From Acephala macrosclerotiorum (Eukaryota; Ascomycota; Leotiomycetes; Helotiales; Mollisiaceae), in assembly GCA_014904845.1 (NCBI GenBank), contig MU119251.1:226253-290252 (forward strand): 64,000 nucleotides of DNA, given 5' to 3'. Every line of letters begins with the position of its first letter. Position 1 is the stretch's first letter. Shown here one piece after another: positions 24,599 to 35,534 of this stretch. The notes beneath the pieces were generated by a model that saw only the letters and a program-made list of their open reading frames with translations, ran no database searches and was not told where the DNA came from. Made by a program: the position numbers and the translations under genes.

Positions 24599-25256
24599 CT
24601 AGATGCCCTTGATGACTTGAGTTCGTTCGGCGTTTAGCTGTGCGGCGTTACGATCGTGAGACTCTTTCTTGCACTGTTGTTTTTTCATCAGAAATGTTAG
24701 CCAGTAATTCTTCATCGAGATCAAGACCTACTAGCCACCATTCTGGCTCCGCGGATGAAGAAGAGGAAGAAGAGGGACTTACGTCTTCCAACCCATCACA
24801 TTTATGATCCTCCAACAACCTATGCCTTCCACAGAAATGTCCCTGGCAGAACCCACAATCACCAATGATTCTCTGCGCCCCCTCTTTGCAATCCTTATAC
24901 GTGCACCGGATCTTTCTTGGCGGCATACCGCCTCGCAAGGGTACGGCTAGGTGGAGGGTTGCTTCTTTGTTGATGTTATGTTCTGCGAGGGTGCTGGAGG
25001 ATGAAAGGTGTTTGCCTGCGTAGACGAGGCGGAGGTCGGATTCCGGGAGTGAGGTGCGGATTGAGAGGAGGGTGGTGAGGTTTTGTATTGTGAGGTCTTG
25101 GGGGACGGTGATGGGGAATGCTGAGTTAGATGTCAGCGTGTGGGTCAGAGGAGAGAAGGAAGGCAACTTACTGTTGCCGGAGACGTTCTTGACGAAGATT
25201 TGCATGGTTTCCGAAGGCTCGATGGAGCTTCGTCGAGAGGAGGCGGAGGAAGACAT
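24599..25256 (-). CDS. ubiquitin-like plus AN1 zinc-finger protein
   Basis: Three exons, 25256-25172, 25120-24783 and 24673-24599, give 165 residues. The ubiquitin-like domain starts at MQIFVKNVSGNTFPITVP (about residue 18) and ends with the di-glycine LRGG near residue 95. An AN1 finger follows directly: IRCTYKDC, DCGFCQGHFCGRHR and EDHKC supply the Cys/His zinc ligands, completed after the second intron by EDCKKESHDRN. The protein ends RTQVIKGI. UBL-AN1 proteins of fungi are linked to proteasome/Cdc48 function and stress. If intron 2 were retained the protein would end with a Ser-rich tail instead. A short N-terminal Ser-rich extension precedes the UBL. Confidence 0.9.
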
Positions 25257-26564
25257 CTTGTTGGTTTGGAAATTGTGAGAGGAAAGAGCGGGTGTCGTAT
25301 GGGTGGTTGAGGACTGATAAGGTGAAGGCGGCGGAAATTAAGAAGTTACGGGACGATTGCGTGCAGGAACTGTCTTTTTGATGATGGACAGATTGTTGGG
25401 TTGAAGTTGGTGAGTCGAAAGAAGTCGTCGAAGTTTGTGATGAGGTGGCGTGGGCTGTATGATGAGGTGGTAGGAGATTACGATGTCGAGGACGGACACT
25501 TATTAAAGAGGCCCTCGCTTATGCCTAGATTCCGTCCGGACTGGCCTGCATCCCAAAAGCGGTTCCATCATCCCAGGGTCGCTAGACGAACCACCCTTAC
25601 CACCCGCCGGGGACACGGCCTGCTTCCGTATGATTTCGGCATGGCGAAATCGTTCCGGGCATTCCCTGGGTCAAGAGAGGCTTTTGCACCCCTCGCGAGT
25701 ACCCGGAAATCCACTGATCACGCTTTGCAAGCCTCATTAAATTTGCTGATTGAAACTGCAGCAAGGATGCGCCTACAGCGGCAAGAATAAGAGCCGCTAG
25801 AAGTCTTCGGAAGTATGCATCGATCACTGAGGACCTCGTGCCTGAACGCTGAACCTGTCTGTAATTTTATTCTGTATTGATGCATTTCTCGGGGTTTCAA
25901 ACTCTCACGAGTCAGCGCGGTGAAGCTTCTAATTGCATCCCTATGTTTCTGCGGCAGTAGTTTAGAGTGCCGATCACCTTGCTCATCGTCGGTGGCACAT
26001 GACAACCTCAGAGAATGGGATGTTCTGACAGAATCAGACAGCCTAGCCTCTCATCCGATCGTTGTCAGGCTTGTCACCGCGCATCACCAGCAGTGCAAGC
26101 GTGGCTACATGTCTCCGGCCGCACGAGCCTGAGCACACATGTGGCAAGCATGCAAGAGTTATCGCTTTGTTGCATGCCGATTCGCTGGCCGATTATCTGA
26201 AAACGAGGCTGATGTGGCCAGCACAATGATTCTCGACTCGTGAAAATGCAAGTATTTCCGCTTTGGGATGTATGGACAAATGGCTGGCCGCATCATGAGT
26301 AGATCAAGGGTTCTGGAAGGGCTTTCGCCAAATGTGATAGTTCACTGCAGACCACACAGTGCCATGTATAAATTGCGGAATGTGTCACAATGCTTTTATT
26401 CGACGTCTGGCCCAGAGTTGGGCTGAGCTCCTCGGTGTGTCTTTTCAGGAGTAGAATGTCCGTACTTCCTTCTCACATGCGGGTCTTGACTTCTTTCACA
26501 CCGATTGTCCTACTCCAACTCAATGATTTCTTCATCGTCACTCGGCTCGTCTCTTCCTCGATGC
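25257..26564. other. intergenic region
   Basis: 1.3 kb between the UBL-AN1 gene start and the VOC gene 3' end. Short ORFs (up to 129 codons) lack motifs. No repeat seen. Confidence 0.4.
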
Positions 26565-27050
26565 TTATTTCTTCACGCAAACAGCCTCAATGTTGTTTCC
26601 ATCTGGGTCGGTGATGAATGCTGCGTAATATGGTTGTGTGCTCATCTCTGAGCGGATGCCGGGCAATCCGTTGTCGAGTCCGCCAGCAGTCCTATTGTCA
26701 TCAGCAAATTTGGTTTGCGCATCTAGATGAGAGTTACTCACAGAGCCAATTCGTGGAATTTGTCTACAGCGGCGTTATCTGGGCCGTGTTAGTGTCGTCC
26801 CGACTAGATGACAAGGGAGCATACCGGGAGCATCAATCGCTACATGAGTAGGCACAGGGTTTGTACCGGCGGGAAGCGGTTTGAGCCAAAGATAAGGATA
26901 GTCACTCCCAAAACCATACAACTCCATTCTCTCGTTCTTCACAGCGATCATTTCAGTATACCCAAGGGGCTTCAAAGCGCTGAGATAGAAAGAGCGGACG
27001 GCCTGGAGTTTCGTCGCCGTAACAAGAATGAAGAGATGATTGATTGTCAT
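26565..27050 (-). CDS. VOC-fold (glyoxalase/bleomycin-resistance/dioxygenase superfamily) protein
   Basis: Three exons, 27050-26825, 26778-26742 (37 nt) and 26691-26565, give 129 residues, a normal length for a single VOC module. MTINHLFILVTATKLQAVRS begins the beta-alpha-beta unit with the His that often binds metal; FYLSALKPLGY is the usual helix; THVAIDAPDNAAV and YYAAFITDPDGNNIEAVC complete the fold, the last with the conserved acidic residue. The 44-bp and 50-bp introns are GT-AG. VOC proteins range from lyases and isomerases to resistance proteins, so the reaction is open. Its start faces that of the zinc-finger regulator 510 bp away, suggesting possible shared regulation. Confidence 0.88.
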
Positions 27051-27560
27051 CGTGATGGTTTTCAGTTCGTTGCTTGTGTACTATGGGTAAATTTACGGAA
27101 TACCAATAGTCAAGGGTCCGATCATCTGGACTTTGAGCTCCTTTTGTACTTGCTGAGTGATTCTGCAGGAGTCCAGGATGTGGAGTCAGCGCGCGTGACA
27201 TGCACTTGGCGGAGTCATCTATTCTAGAGAAGCTCATGGCCAATAGCATAATGGTTATTGTGCCGACGTGCTCCTACAAGCTTATTTGCAACTTTGTCTT
27301 TGGCTACATTTCTCGTACGGTTTCACGACCAATATCACGCGTTTCCACTTTTAGCGTCTAATCACTCGGCGCCCGGAGTTCCGGTTGTGCTTCAAATCCA
27401 TGAACATCTTCGCTTGACAATGATTCAACGACAAATTAATTATTCAACAGCCTGTGAACCCTCGAAATACATATACGGACGGATATTGAGGTACGGCGCC
27501 TCATGTCTATTTACATTCTCATAAGCCACAACCTCGACTCCGGACGCAACCTAGCCAATA
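27051..27560. promoter_or_regulatory. shared divergent promoter of VOC gene and zinc-finger regulator
   Basis: 510 bp separate the two divergent ATGs. Such head-to-head regulator/enzyme pairs in fungi are often co-regulated. No binding site for the regulator can be named; I only infer the role from arrangement. Confidence 0.35.
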
Positions 27561-28980
27561 ATGGACACCAGCGCGAAGTCATTGGAGTGCCAGCACTGCA
27601 AGAAGACTTTCAGCCAAAGTATGATGAGCCTTCTCAGATATCGTGCATTTACTTACCGTTGCAAAGAATCCTCTCTCGTGCGCCATCTTAAACTATGCAG
27701 TCGTCCAAGACCTGCAAGCTTGAGGCAGAAATCATGTCGCCAATGTGCCTTTGCAAAAGCTAAATGCGATTTACAAAGGCCGAATTGTTCCCGATGCTCT
27801 CTGCGGGGCGTGTCCTGCGCCTATGTGACAGCTGTACCAGAAGAGGAATCCGAAAGCAGCAACTCCCCACCCAAAGAGCAGAGCTCAAGCTCGAGCAGTG
27901 TGCAAACTCCGGCGGGCCCTGCCACTGCGACTCCCGGTCGCGAAGCACTGGAAGACTTCTTGAACAGAGTCAATGAACCTCTTGAAGCTGCTGCGGAGGA
28001 GATACCCATCCACCTCCCACTTCCAGATGTGCTTCATCAATGTGATGAGTCCGTAGACTTCCTAGGGAATCTGCAAGGCACTACCGATCTTACACACTTT
28101 GATCCATGGCTGCTGGCTTCTCTACATCCCCAAGATACAACTCCTCCTTTGGCAAAGCACAGCATGCAGACACTTCTACGAGCCCTTCGTACCTGGCCTT
28201 GCATGCTAGCGAAGGGGTTTCAATTCCCTCCCATCTTCCACCACTCTATAAAAGACAACGAATGCAAGGTCGCACTGCCTCTAGCCAACTGCTGCACACT
28301 GACCAGAATGTGGTATTTCCAACAGGAAGGGACGAGCGCTATTGTTCAAGAGACTATCACTCGGGAGTTGAAATTCATACTTGCGCATGTAAGGGAGCAA
28401 TTCATCTCGTGTGCTCTGCTGACAGCCTCAGTTCCAAAACTATGACGACGCCGATCTTCTCGGTGCCCTACAAGCAATCACACTTTACGTCATCATGCTA
28501 GTTTTCCCAACTAAAAATCAACTTACTATTCCCCAAATCGACGAATCCATCTTCTCAAGCGTTTTGCAGATCGTGTACCATACTGCGAGGTCCGGCCTTA
28601 TGCTCCAAGAAGAAACCGATCATGCTATCCCGTCTTGGGAAGCATGGGTTCACATCACTTCCAAACGACGAGCTGTCTTTTCTCTTTATCTGTTGCACTG
28701 GTCGTATTCTGTCTATCACAAGTTGCAGTCATTCAATTGTTCCGAACTCGGATTCATGCCAGCTCCATGTGCCAAGTTCCTCTGGGAAGCGAATTCTAAA
28801 GACGAATGGGAAGTTTTGTATAAGAAATGGCTGGCTCAGTGGGATGGGTGCGAATATCTACAGTATGAGTTTGGGAATATCAAACCTGGTGTGATGTTGG
28901 ATGAGAGAGCTCAAATGTGGCTTGAGGATGCCGATGAGTTGGGGGTGTTATTTTCGTCTATATGTAAGAGTTGTGAATAG
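27561..28980 (+). CDS. transcription factor with C2HC finger plus Zn2Cys6 cluster
   Basis: Three exons, 27561-27618, 27667-28388 and 28432-28980, give 442 residues. Splicing the first (48-bp) intron yields ECQHCKKTFSQKSSLVRHLK followed by LC, a classical finger with Cys in place of the last His. Immediately after it comes a binuclear zinc cluster: CRQCAFAKAKC, then CSRCSLRGVSC. A Ser/Pro-rich linker (about residues 95-120) leads to a C-terminal region typical of fungal-specific factors (ALQAITLYVIMLVF, SWEAWVHITSKRRAVFSLYLLHWSY). The C2H2/Zn2C6 tandem is a known but less common fungal architecture, often found beside metabolic genes. Nuclear DNA-binding regulator; target genes unknown, though the divergent VOC gene is a candidate. 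Confidence 0.88.
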
Positions 28981-29218
28981 TCGTGATCACGGGCATAAAG
29001 CTAATGATTGATAGTCAATACCACTGATCGAGAGCCGGAGTTCATGTGCATTAGATGAACCGGTAATCCGGTTGTTTGGGCTTCGGTAACCGAGACTGAA
29101 TCGAGAGGGATGTTTCTTGATTGTGGACGTCCCTAATACTCGCCTATATATACGCACTCTGTTCCCGCATTTCAAGCTATGCTATTGTCCCTTGCACATT
29201 TGGCGACATTCCTCCAGC

Positions 29219-30642
29219 ATGACAACTCGACGAGAACTCGATATAGTCCTGCTTGGTGCTACAGGATATACTGGCTATCTCTGTGCAGAACATATCACCA
29301 AGACATCTCCAACAACGTTGAGGGGGGCCATCGCAAGCAGATCAGCAGCTGCGCTTGAAGCTGTGTCAGAACGTCTGAAATGCATCGACAAAGATCGCGT
29401 ACCGCCAGGTAGCTTCTCCACTCCCAATAGTTTGACTTCTGGCTAACAACAAAGGCATCGAGATCGTTCAGCACAATGCCGCTAACCTCAACCGGTTGAC
29501 TGCCAAAGCTCGAGTAGTGATCAATACAATTGGTCCTTTCTCTCGCTTCTCTAGTCCTATCGTCGAAACTTGTGCCAACAATAGAAATATTATATCGGCA
29601 CGTAGGTTTTACTTTGGAACTCAAACATTCTGCATCCTAGCGTGCTGATTATTACGCAGGACCACCGAGACCTTGTGGATCAGGGAAGTGATCGACAAGT
29701 ACCATTCAACAGCTGCTCAAACGGGTGCAAAGGCATGTCTTCAACTCAACCGCCTGCATAGGCCAACACTAAAGGATGTTCTCAGATCATCCCATCAATA
29801 TCCCTCTCCAGCTCGCCATCCGATCTCCTCGCCTGGCTCTCAGGAACAACCATCAAAGAACATACCGGCTCTGGCACAGCAGAAATTATAGCATCAAGCA
29901 AACTCGAGTAAAAGTCTCCCCATCAAACTAATGCATTCTCATCCTGACAATACAGATTATCCGGCATGAGCGGCGGCTCCCTTGCCTCCGTCCTCGCCGT
30001 ACGCGAGAAATACGGCAGCTCATGGTTCCTCTCAGGTAACTCCTCAATCCTATCATCAGATCCCAAACGACCCCAAACAACTACTCCCTGGTTCACTCGC
30101 ATCCTCGGATACCGATTTATACTAAGCTTCGGAACCTTAACAACCTCTTTCGTCGGCCCTGGAAACGCCTCAATAGTCCACACCACCTCTACAAACCCAA
30201 CTTCACCTATTCCGAATACCTCCCCGCAGCTAACGCCTTCGCCGCTATCCTCATCCACTTCCTAACCAACCTTTTCAACCTCCTCCTCGTCTTCCCCCCA
30301 TTTTGCTGGATCCTGAAAGGCTAGCGCCAGAACCAGGTTCAGGCCCAGATCTAGTGAAAGCTAGAGCAGAAGAGAGCGTAGACTTCAAAGCTATTGCTAC
30401 TTCCGAGGATGGATGGAATGGTGAGAGTGGGGAGTAGGTGGTGGTGGAAGGGGAGCGGGTATGAGGTTAGTGCTTTATTGGGTGTTGAGGGGGCAGGGGT
30501 GTTGGTGGGTTGGAGCAAAGAGAGTGAGGATGGAGGGAGGGAAAGGGGGGAAGGAGGGATTTTGACTCCGAGCTGTCTGGGGATGGAGTTTATGGAGAGG
30601 TTAAGAATGGTAGGAGTCGTGATTGAGACCGAGGTCTTGTGA
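29219..30642 (+). pseudogene. decayed saccharopine-dehydrogenase-like (trans-acting enoyl reductase family) gene
   Basis: The start is intact: MTTRRELDIVLLGATGYTGY has the Rossmann NAD(P)-binding GxxGxxG motif, and RVVINTIGPFSRFSSPIVET continues the domain after a normal intron. Then TTETLWIREVIDKYHSTAAQ, SDLLAWLSGTTIKEHTGSGT, LSGMSGGSLASVLAVREKY, YKPNFTYSEYLPAANAFAAI, ERLAPEPGSGPDLVKARAEE and YEVSALLGVEGAGVL occur in family order but in different frames. Frame changes near 30180, 30318 and 30435 are not explained by introns, and the third intron would need a GC donor. Several independent lesions argue for a true pseudogene. Intact relatives are oxidoreductases, often with a membrane helix before the C-terminal third, matching the Leu/Phe-rich stretch at 30240-30310. 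Confidence 0.65.
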
Positions 30643-32732
30643 GCATAGTTTCGGGGGAGTACATGGCGAGAGGAAAGCTTCAAGAGTCTTTCACGCAACC
30701 TCAATATCCAGCACATAGATTCTAAACAACGCAGAAGTACCCAGATGCGCAATATCACAATGGCTACTCTGTTGCTGCGTTGATCTCTATGATTCTATAT
30801 GCGTTCGGGAAGTACAACTGAGGCGACGAAAGAGAAAGAGATCAAGACGACGAATCTCTAGGCTTCAACTAGTTTCGAGGAGGAAGGAACTACTTTCTCC
30901 GAGAGTGTACCCCGCTACAGCTCTTTCCTCCGTCGATTCAAGATTCAAAATCACGCAATGCTCAACCGCAAGCAAAGAAGGTGCAGAGCTGCGCAGTGCT
31001 TGCCAACTTTGAGAAGGAACGTCGCCTTAGCGTGCTATGAGCCCCCTTCCCCTTCGGATTCTCTTCCTCGCTTTCTTCCTTTCTCTCGCACATCATCGCA
31101 TCTGATATGAAACTAACTCCCACCTCGAGACGTACCACTACGCACTCCGATTCCTAACTCTAATGTGACTTCAGCACGATGAACTTCATGACATGCTTTG
31201 AGTGCTTCAAACTGGCTCCATGTCAGCTGTCAATGTTTGTCATCGAGTAGAAGTGATGAGGCACAGCCTGGATTTTTTGATGTCGATTATAATTTTGAAC
31301 TGATGTGAATTGACAAGATTTTCAAATGTCTGTTCTGAAAGCAAGAAGTAGAGTCAGTGGACTTCAAGATGCGCGTTCTAATTTAGAAAGTGATGATTGT
31401 GAGGCAAGCCCTGCGATACTCTACTACGAGGAAGGAAGGAGCGGGAGGTCATCACGCGTGCACTGGTAGGATCGACCAGCAAGACACGCCTTCCGTGGCA
31501 GGTGGGAATTCCTGCCTCGCCTGTGTCTTTAGGATTTTCTTTTCCACCGACCTCACTTCGAACTTCTACGTCGGTGCCATTTCCAAAACTCCTTTATTAA
31601 CCTCCAGACTCCGACTCTAATCTTTAACACCTCCCCTTTCATCAAAACTCTAACCCCCTCTCTCACTTCTTCTTCGTACTCCCATGCGGAACCGCCCCAG
31701 CCCTCCTCCTCATAGCCAACAACATAGCATAAACCGCCTGTCCTCTATCATCCCCCAACATCCTCACCCAATACGCCTAATCCTTCAAATAAATACCTGC
31801 TCTATTCCCATAGAAAGATTTCGCATGAGATTCAGCATGTTCTTTCTACACGCCAAGAGAGTGGATGAAGACGGCTTCTAGCCAATCTCGGCACTGTTGT
31901 GTGGACTGTTTCCATTGCGGTACGTCAGTCCATTTGATGAATTGGAGCGGTGACGGTGTGGAGGTATAGGTGGCTGTGGGTAGTATTTTTGCTGGTATGC
32001 TGGTGGATCATCTTGCCAGTTCTCGGCTTTTGAGTTTTTGGAGTTGGAGGATCCCATGATGGTTTCATTTTTGGGTACGCAAACGATTTAACAACTATCA
32101 AAAATGAAGGTCGTGAAATGCATCTGTGAGAGATGGATATGGGGCGATTCAACGGTCGTAAGAAAGGTTGAACTTAAGCGCGATAGAGGATGTTGATGAT
32201 TCATACTTCTAGAAGACTTCTGGAATTACATAGTGTTCTGTCAAGAACGTTTCTAAGCTCTTTGGGTCCTAAATTTTGATCAGAGCCGAAGGGATCTAGA
32301 AACATCTCGTCTTAGCTTACCGAAAAACGTTATCGTCAAGAATATTAAGCAGAGCAACAGTTACACCTTTCCGATATGGAATGCTTTAAATCAAATATAA
32401 TGAGACACTCGTCCATAAACGACGAGCATATTGTAGGTCACTTATAACATCAGTGCTGATACTCGAAATTTTCAAACGACCATCCATTTTTCGCACCATA
32501 AAAACGTACACATGGCCATACAATAAACATTTTTCAAGCCATAAGATGAACCAAGTAAAGATAGGTGAATCGTAAACATTTATATAAATTTCATAACCCC
32601 ATCACCCATCCACTTCCCAAACAAACGAAAGATTCCCGTTTCACTCCATTCTGACGCCTCGTCCACCGAAGATAACATGGCCGAGACACATATACTGAGA
32701 CGCCAAGCTCCAGATAACACAAATAACTAGAA
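30643..32732. other. gene-poor interval, 2.1 kb
   Basis: Short ORFs only (under 80 codons). No repeat family member, RNA gene or transposon signature was recognised. Part of the right end is presumably the 3' UTR of the FacB-like gene. Confidence 0.4.
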
Positions 32733-35534
32733 TTATAATCCAAAAGTAGCATCCAAGCCCTCAAGCAGATACCCGTCATTGGAAGACACAGAGCCAGGTA
32801 TGAGATGACTGTAGTCTTGCCGTCCGAGTCCAAGATCGCTCGTCGATAAGTCCTCGCCTGAGCTCAGACTCTCTTCGCTGAATGACAAGACAGATCGTGC
32901 GGCAGGTGCGCTTGTGAAGTCATTCATGTGCAGCGAAGTCATGTCCCATTGAGAGTCCGGAGACCAGTCACCGTAGTTTGAAGATGTGGTATCAGCGAGT
33001 GAGAGTGCCGGGCCGCCGTATATCGCATCGTACAAATTCGTCTGTCCTCCGTCAAGTGAACCTAGGAGAACTTCCCATTCCGACGCCGATACACCTGATG
33101 ACTTGTGGGCAGGATATCCATTATTTTGGAAGACAGGTGTATTGGCACTTTGGTGTGAATGTTGAGAGCGTTGTTGCATGGGAGACTGTGGCTGAGACTG
33201 GACAGGAGTGTTGCTTAATGAGAGGTAGTCGAGGTTTGGAACTTTCTCACTCTTCACAATTGGCCGTTGCGGTAGCAGACTTGGTTGTGGTAGTTGTGAA
33301 GATGAGTGCCGGTATTCGCGTCGAGACATTGGCGATTCAGATCGAGTAGAGTCAATGGAAGTTCTTCCATGAGGTATCTCCTGACGGTGTATGCTGAGGT
33401 TCGGTACAGTGGCGCGACGCAACTTCTCTTGCTGAGACAGTAAATCAGTCTCACTCATCGTGGCGCTTCCATGACGGTAAACCTGAGGTCGAATTTGCTG
33501 TCTTGGTACAGATGGGGAAGGCGTGGATTTTGAGCTGGTCGGAGCTGGCATGTTGCTTGGGCTTCGGGTTGAAGTCGTCTTGGGAGCTTCCAATGGAAGC
33601 ATGGAAGCCGCCAGTCGTTTGAAGTCCGTTGCTCCAGGAGCTTTGGCTTTCTCGAGGAATTTGATCACTGCCGCAACCAACCGCTGGCTCTCCTGCATCA
33701 ATTTCCCTTCCTGCTTCAGGTCGAGACCTTGGTAGAGTATACTCAAGCCACAGAGGGTGAGCATCTCATTCCTATTTAGGCAGAATGAGAAGGACATGCT
33801 TCGTTCTTCGAGAAGTTGCACAATCTGGATAATGTGTTTGCTGGAATCGGCAAGTGAGATAACCGACGGGGATGCTTTATTCCCTAGTGTTGATCCGACT
33901 ACCGGGCGATGAATTAAGGTACGAATGTAGTAGTAAGCGAGAGACTGTGACAAAATTAGAAAATCTCAACAGAAATCATTTAAGGGGTAGCTTACGAGTA
34001 TCGCAGATCGGCTACCTGTGACATCCGTGGATGGCTTATCCTGGGCGAAGTTCAATTTTAGGTGAGCAGGTAGACCGTCAGACCATTCGTTAAGCTCGGT
34101 ATCAAGGGTGGTTATGGATTGCAGGGAAAGATCGTGTGTTGCAGCAGCTGGGTAATTCTGGTCCAGAACCTTGGATAGAATGCGTGAAGCACGGAATAGT
34201 GCCAAGGCACTTGAGATTTTCGTGTACTCGCCTGGTAGTGTCGGTTGAAAGCCTCGTTCGGTGACGTACTCATCATCGGTGTCTGATGGATACTCTGCGT
34301 GAATGTCCTCTTCCTTGAGAAGCTTAGGGAGACCAAGTAGGGCGGCGGAGAAGCTAAATAAAAATCAGTATCGAGTCAACGTGTGGGAAGCTTAACATAC
34401 CAGTCAACGGTGTACAGAGCCCAGAATACCTTCTTTCGAGTCTCGATGGTGAGAGCTCCGAATGAGAATCTCTTCTGGCTTTGATGTAAGCCGAGACGGT
34501 GCGAGAGACCAACAGCAATTCCCTTGTAGTGTTGAAGACGGTTGTAGTCGGCTTTCGAGATGCAATAAATGAGTGAGAGAACCAAACACTGTAGAGTCAC
34601 GAGTGTGTTGTCCATCTGAACCTTTTCGAGGGAAGAGCGCCATTGGTTTTCGCAAAAAGCGATATGTTGGCGATCGGGATTATTGCTGGAAAGTCCAGCA
34701 ATGCCAAAGACAAGATGAAGTTGGGCCAGTTTGTGAGGGTCTGTCACTTGCTCGGGATTCGACATGTATTCATCATACAAGCGGAGGAAAGTAGGCTTGT
34801 GCAGAACCGGGAAAAGAGGTGCCCATTCCTGGAAGAAGACGTTGACACATCGATCGGAAAACATGCGAGGCGGCGCGCTGGAAGCCTTTGGCAATGCAAC
34901 CTTGGAGACAGGCGTTGTTTCGCCTTGAATATTGAGGAATGCTTCAATGTTAAACCCAGAAAGGGACTTTCCACTTTCTTGCACTCTGCGCTTGAAAGCA
35001 TCTAGAAATGTTAGTTGCGATGAAAGCGATCCCCCAACCAAGATACGTACCGACAAAAGCTCTACCACTAGACGCACCCATGAAGTAAGAATCCGAATTC
35101 TCTACTCCAAGCAATAACGGCGACGCTTGAATACGAAAAATATCCTCTTTTGGCGGACTTGCTACCACCTCTTTCCGAGTCTCGGCAGGTGGTGAACAGC
35201 TTGACGATGTTGACGGTCGGCGATTCGAGTGCATCTTCGAGAGCATATCAATCTTTTCATCCTTTTCGTCCAACAAATCCTTCAGTTCCCTCACTTCAGC
35301 CTCCAATGTACGAACACGTTCTTCTAACGATTCTGTGTACCCTCGTGGAAATGCCCGTCGACTGAGCTTGTCGCTGGTCTTGCATTCGAAGCCGACATTG
35401 GCGCATTGTGAACAACACGGTCGGATCCCATCGCATCGTATCTTCTTGCTCCGACAACGATCACAGGCCTGGGCAATTCGACTCTGCGAATTTGATCCAA
35501 CCTTGATCACTTTCATCGGAAGTATTCCAGGCAT
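32733..35534 (-). CDS. facB: Zn2Cys6 transcription activator, FacB/Cat8 type
   Basis: Four exons, 35534-35051, 35001-34401, 34353-33996 and 33944-32733, give 884 residues. The binuclear cluster [20 protein letters not shown] (then CANVGFEC) is followed by [20 protein letters not shown], the linker typical of yeast Cat8 and Aspergillus FacB, and a heptad coiled coil ([20 protein letters not shown]). The middle fungal-specific domain spans about residues 240-560 ([30 protein letters not shown]). The C-terminal 300 residues are Ser/Gln/Pro-rich and acidic, fitting an activation region. Known role: induces acetate utilisation, glyoxylate-cycle and gluconeogenic genes. The start MPGILPM was preferred to an upstream ATG at 35645 because it directly precedes conserved residues. 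Confidence 0.93.

Noticed and set aside
30351..30758. 135-codon minus-strand ORF
   Set aside because: It is the antisense shadow of the decayed reductase 3' part.
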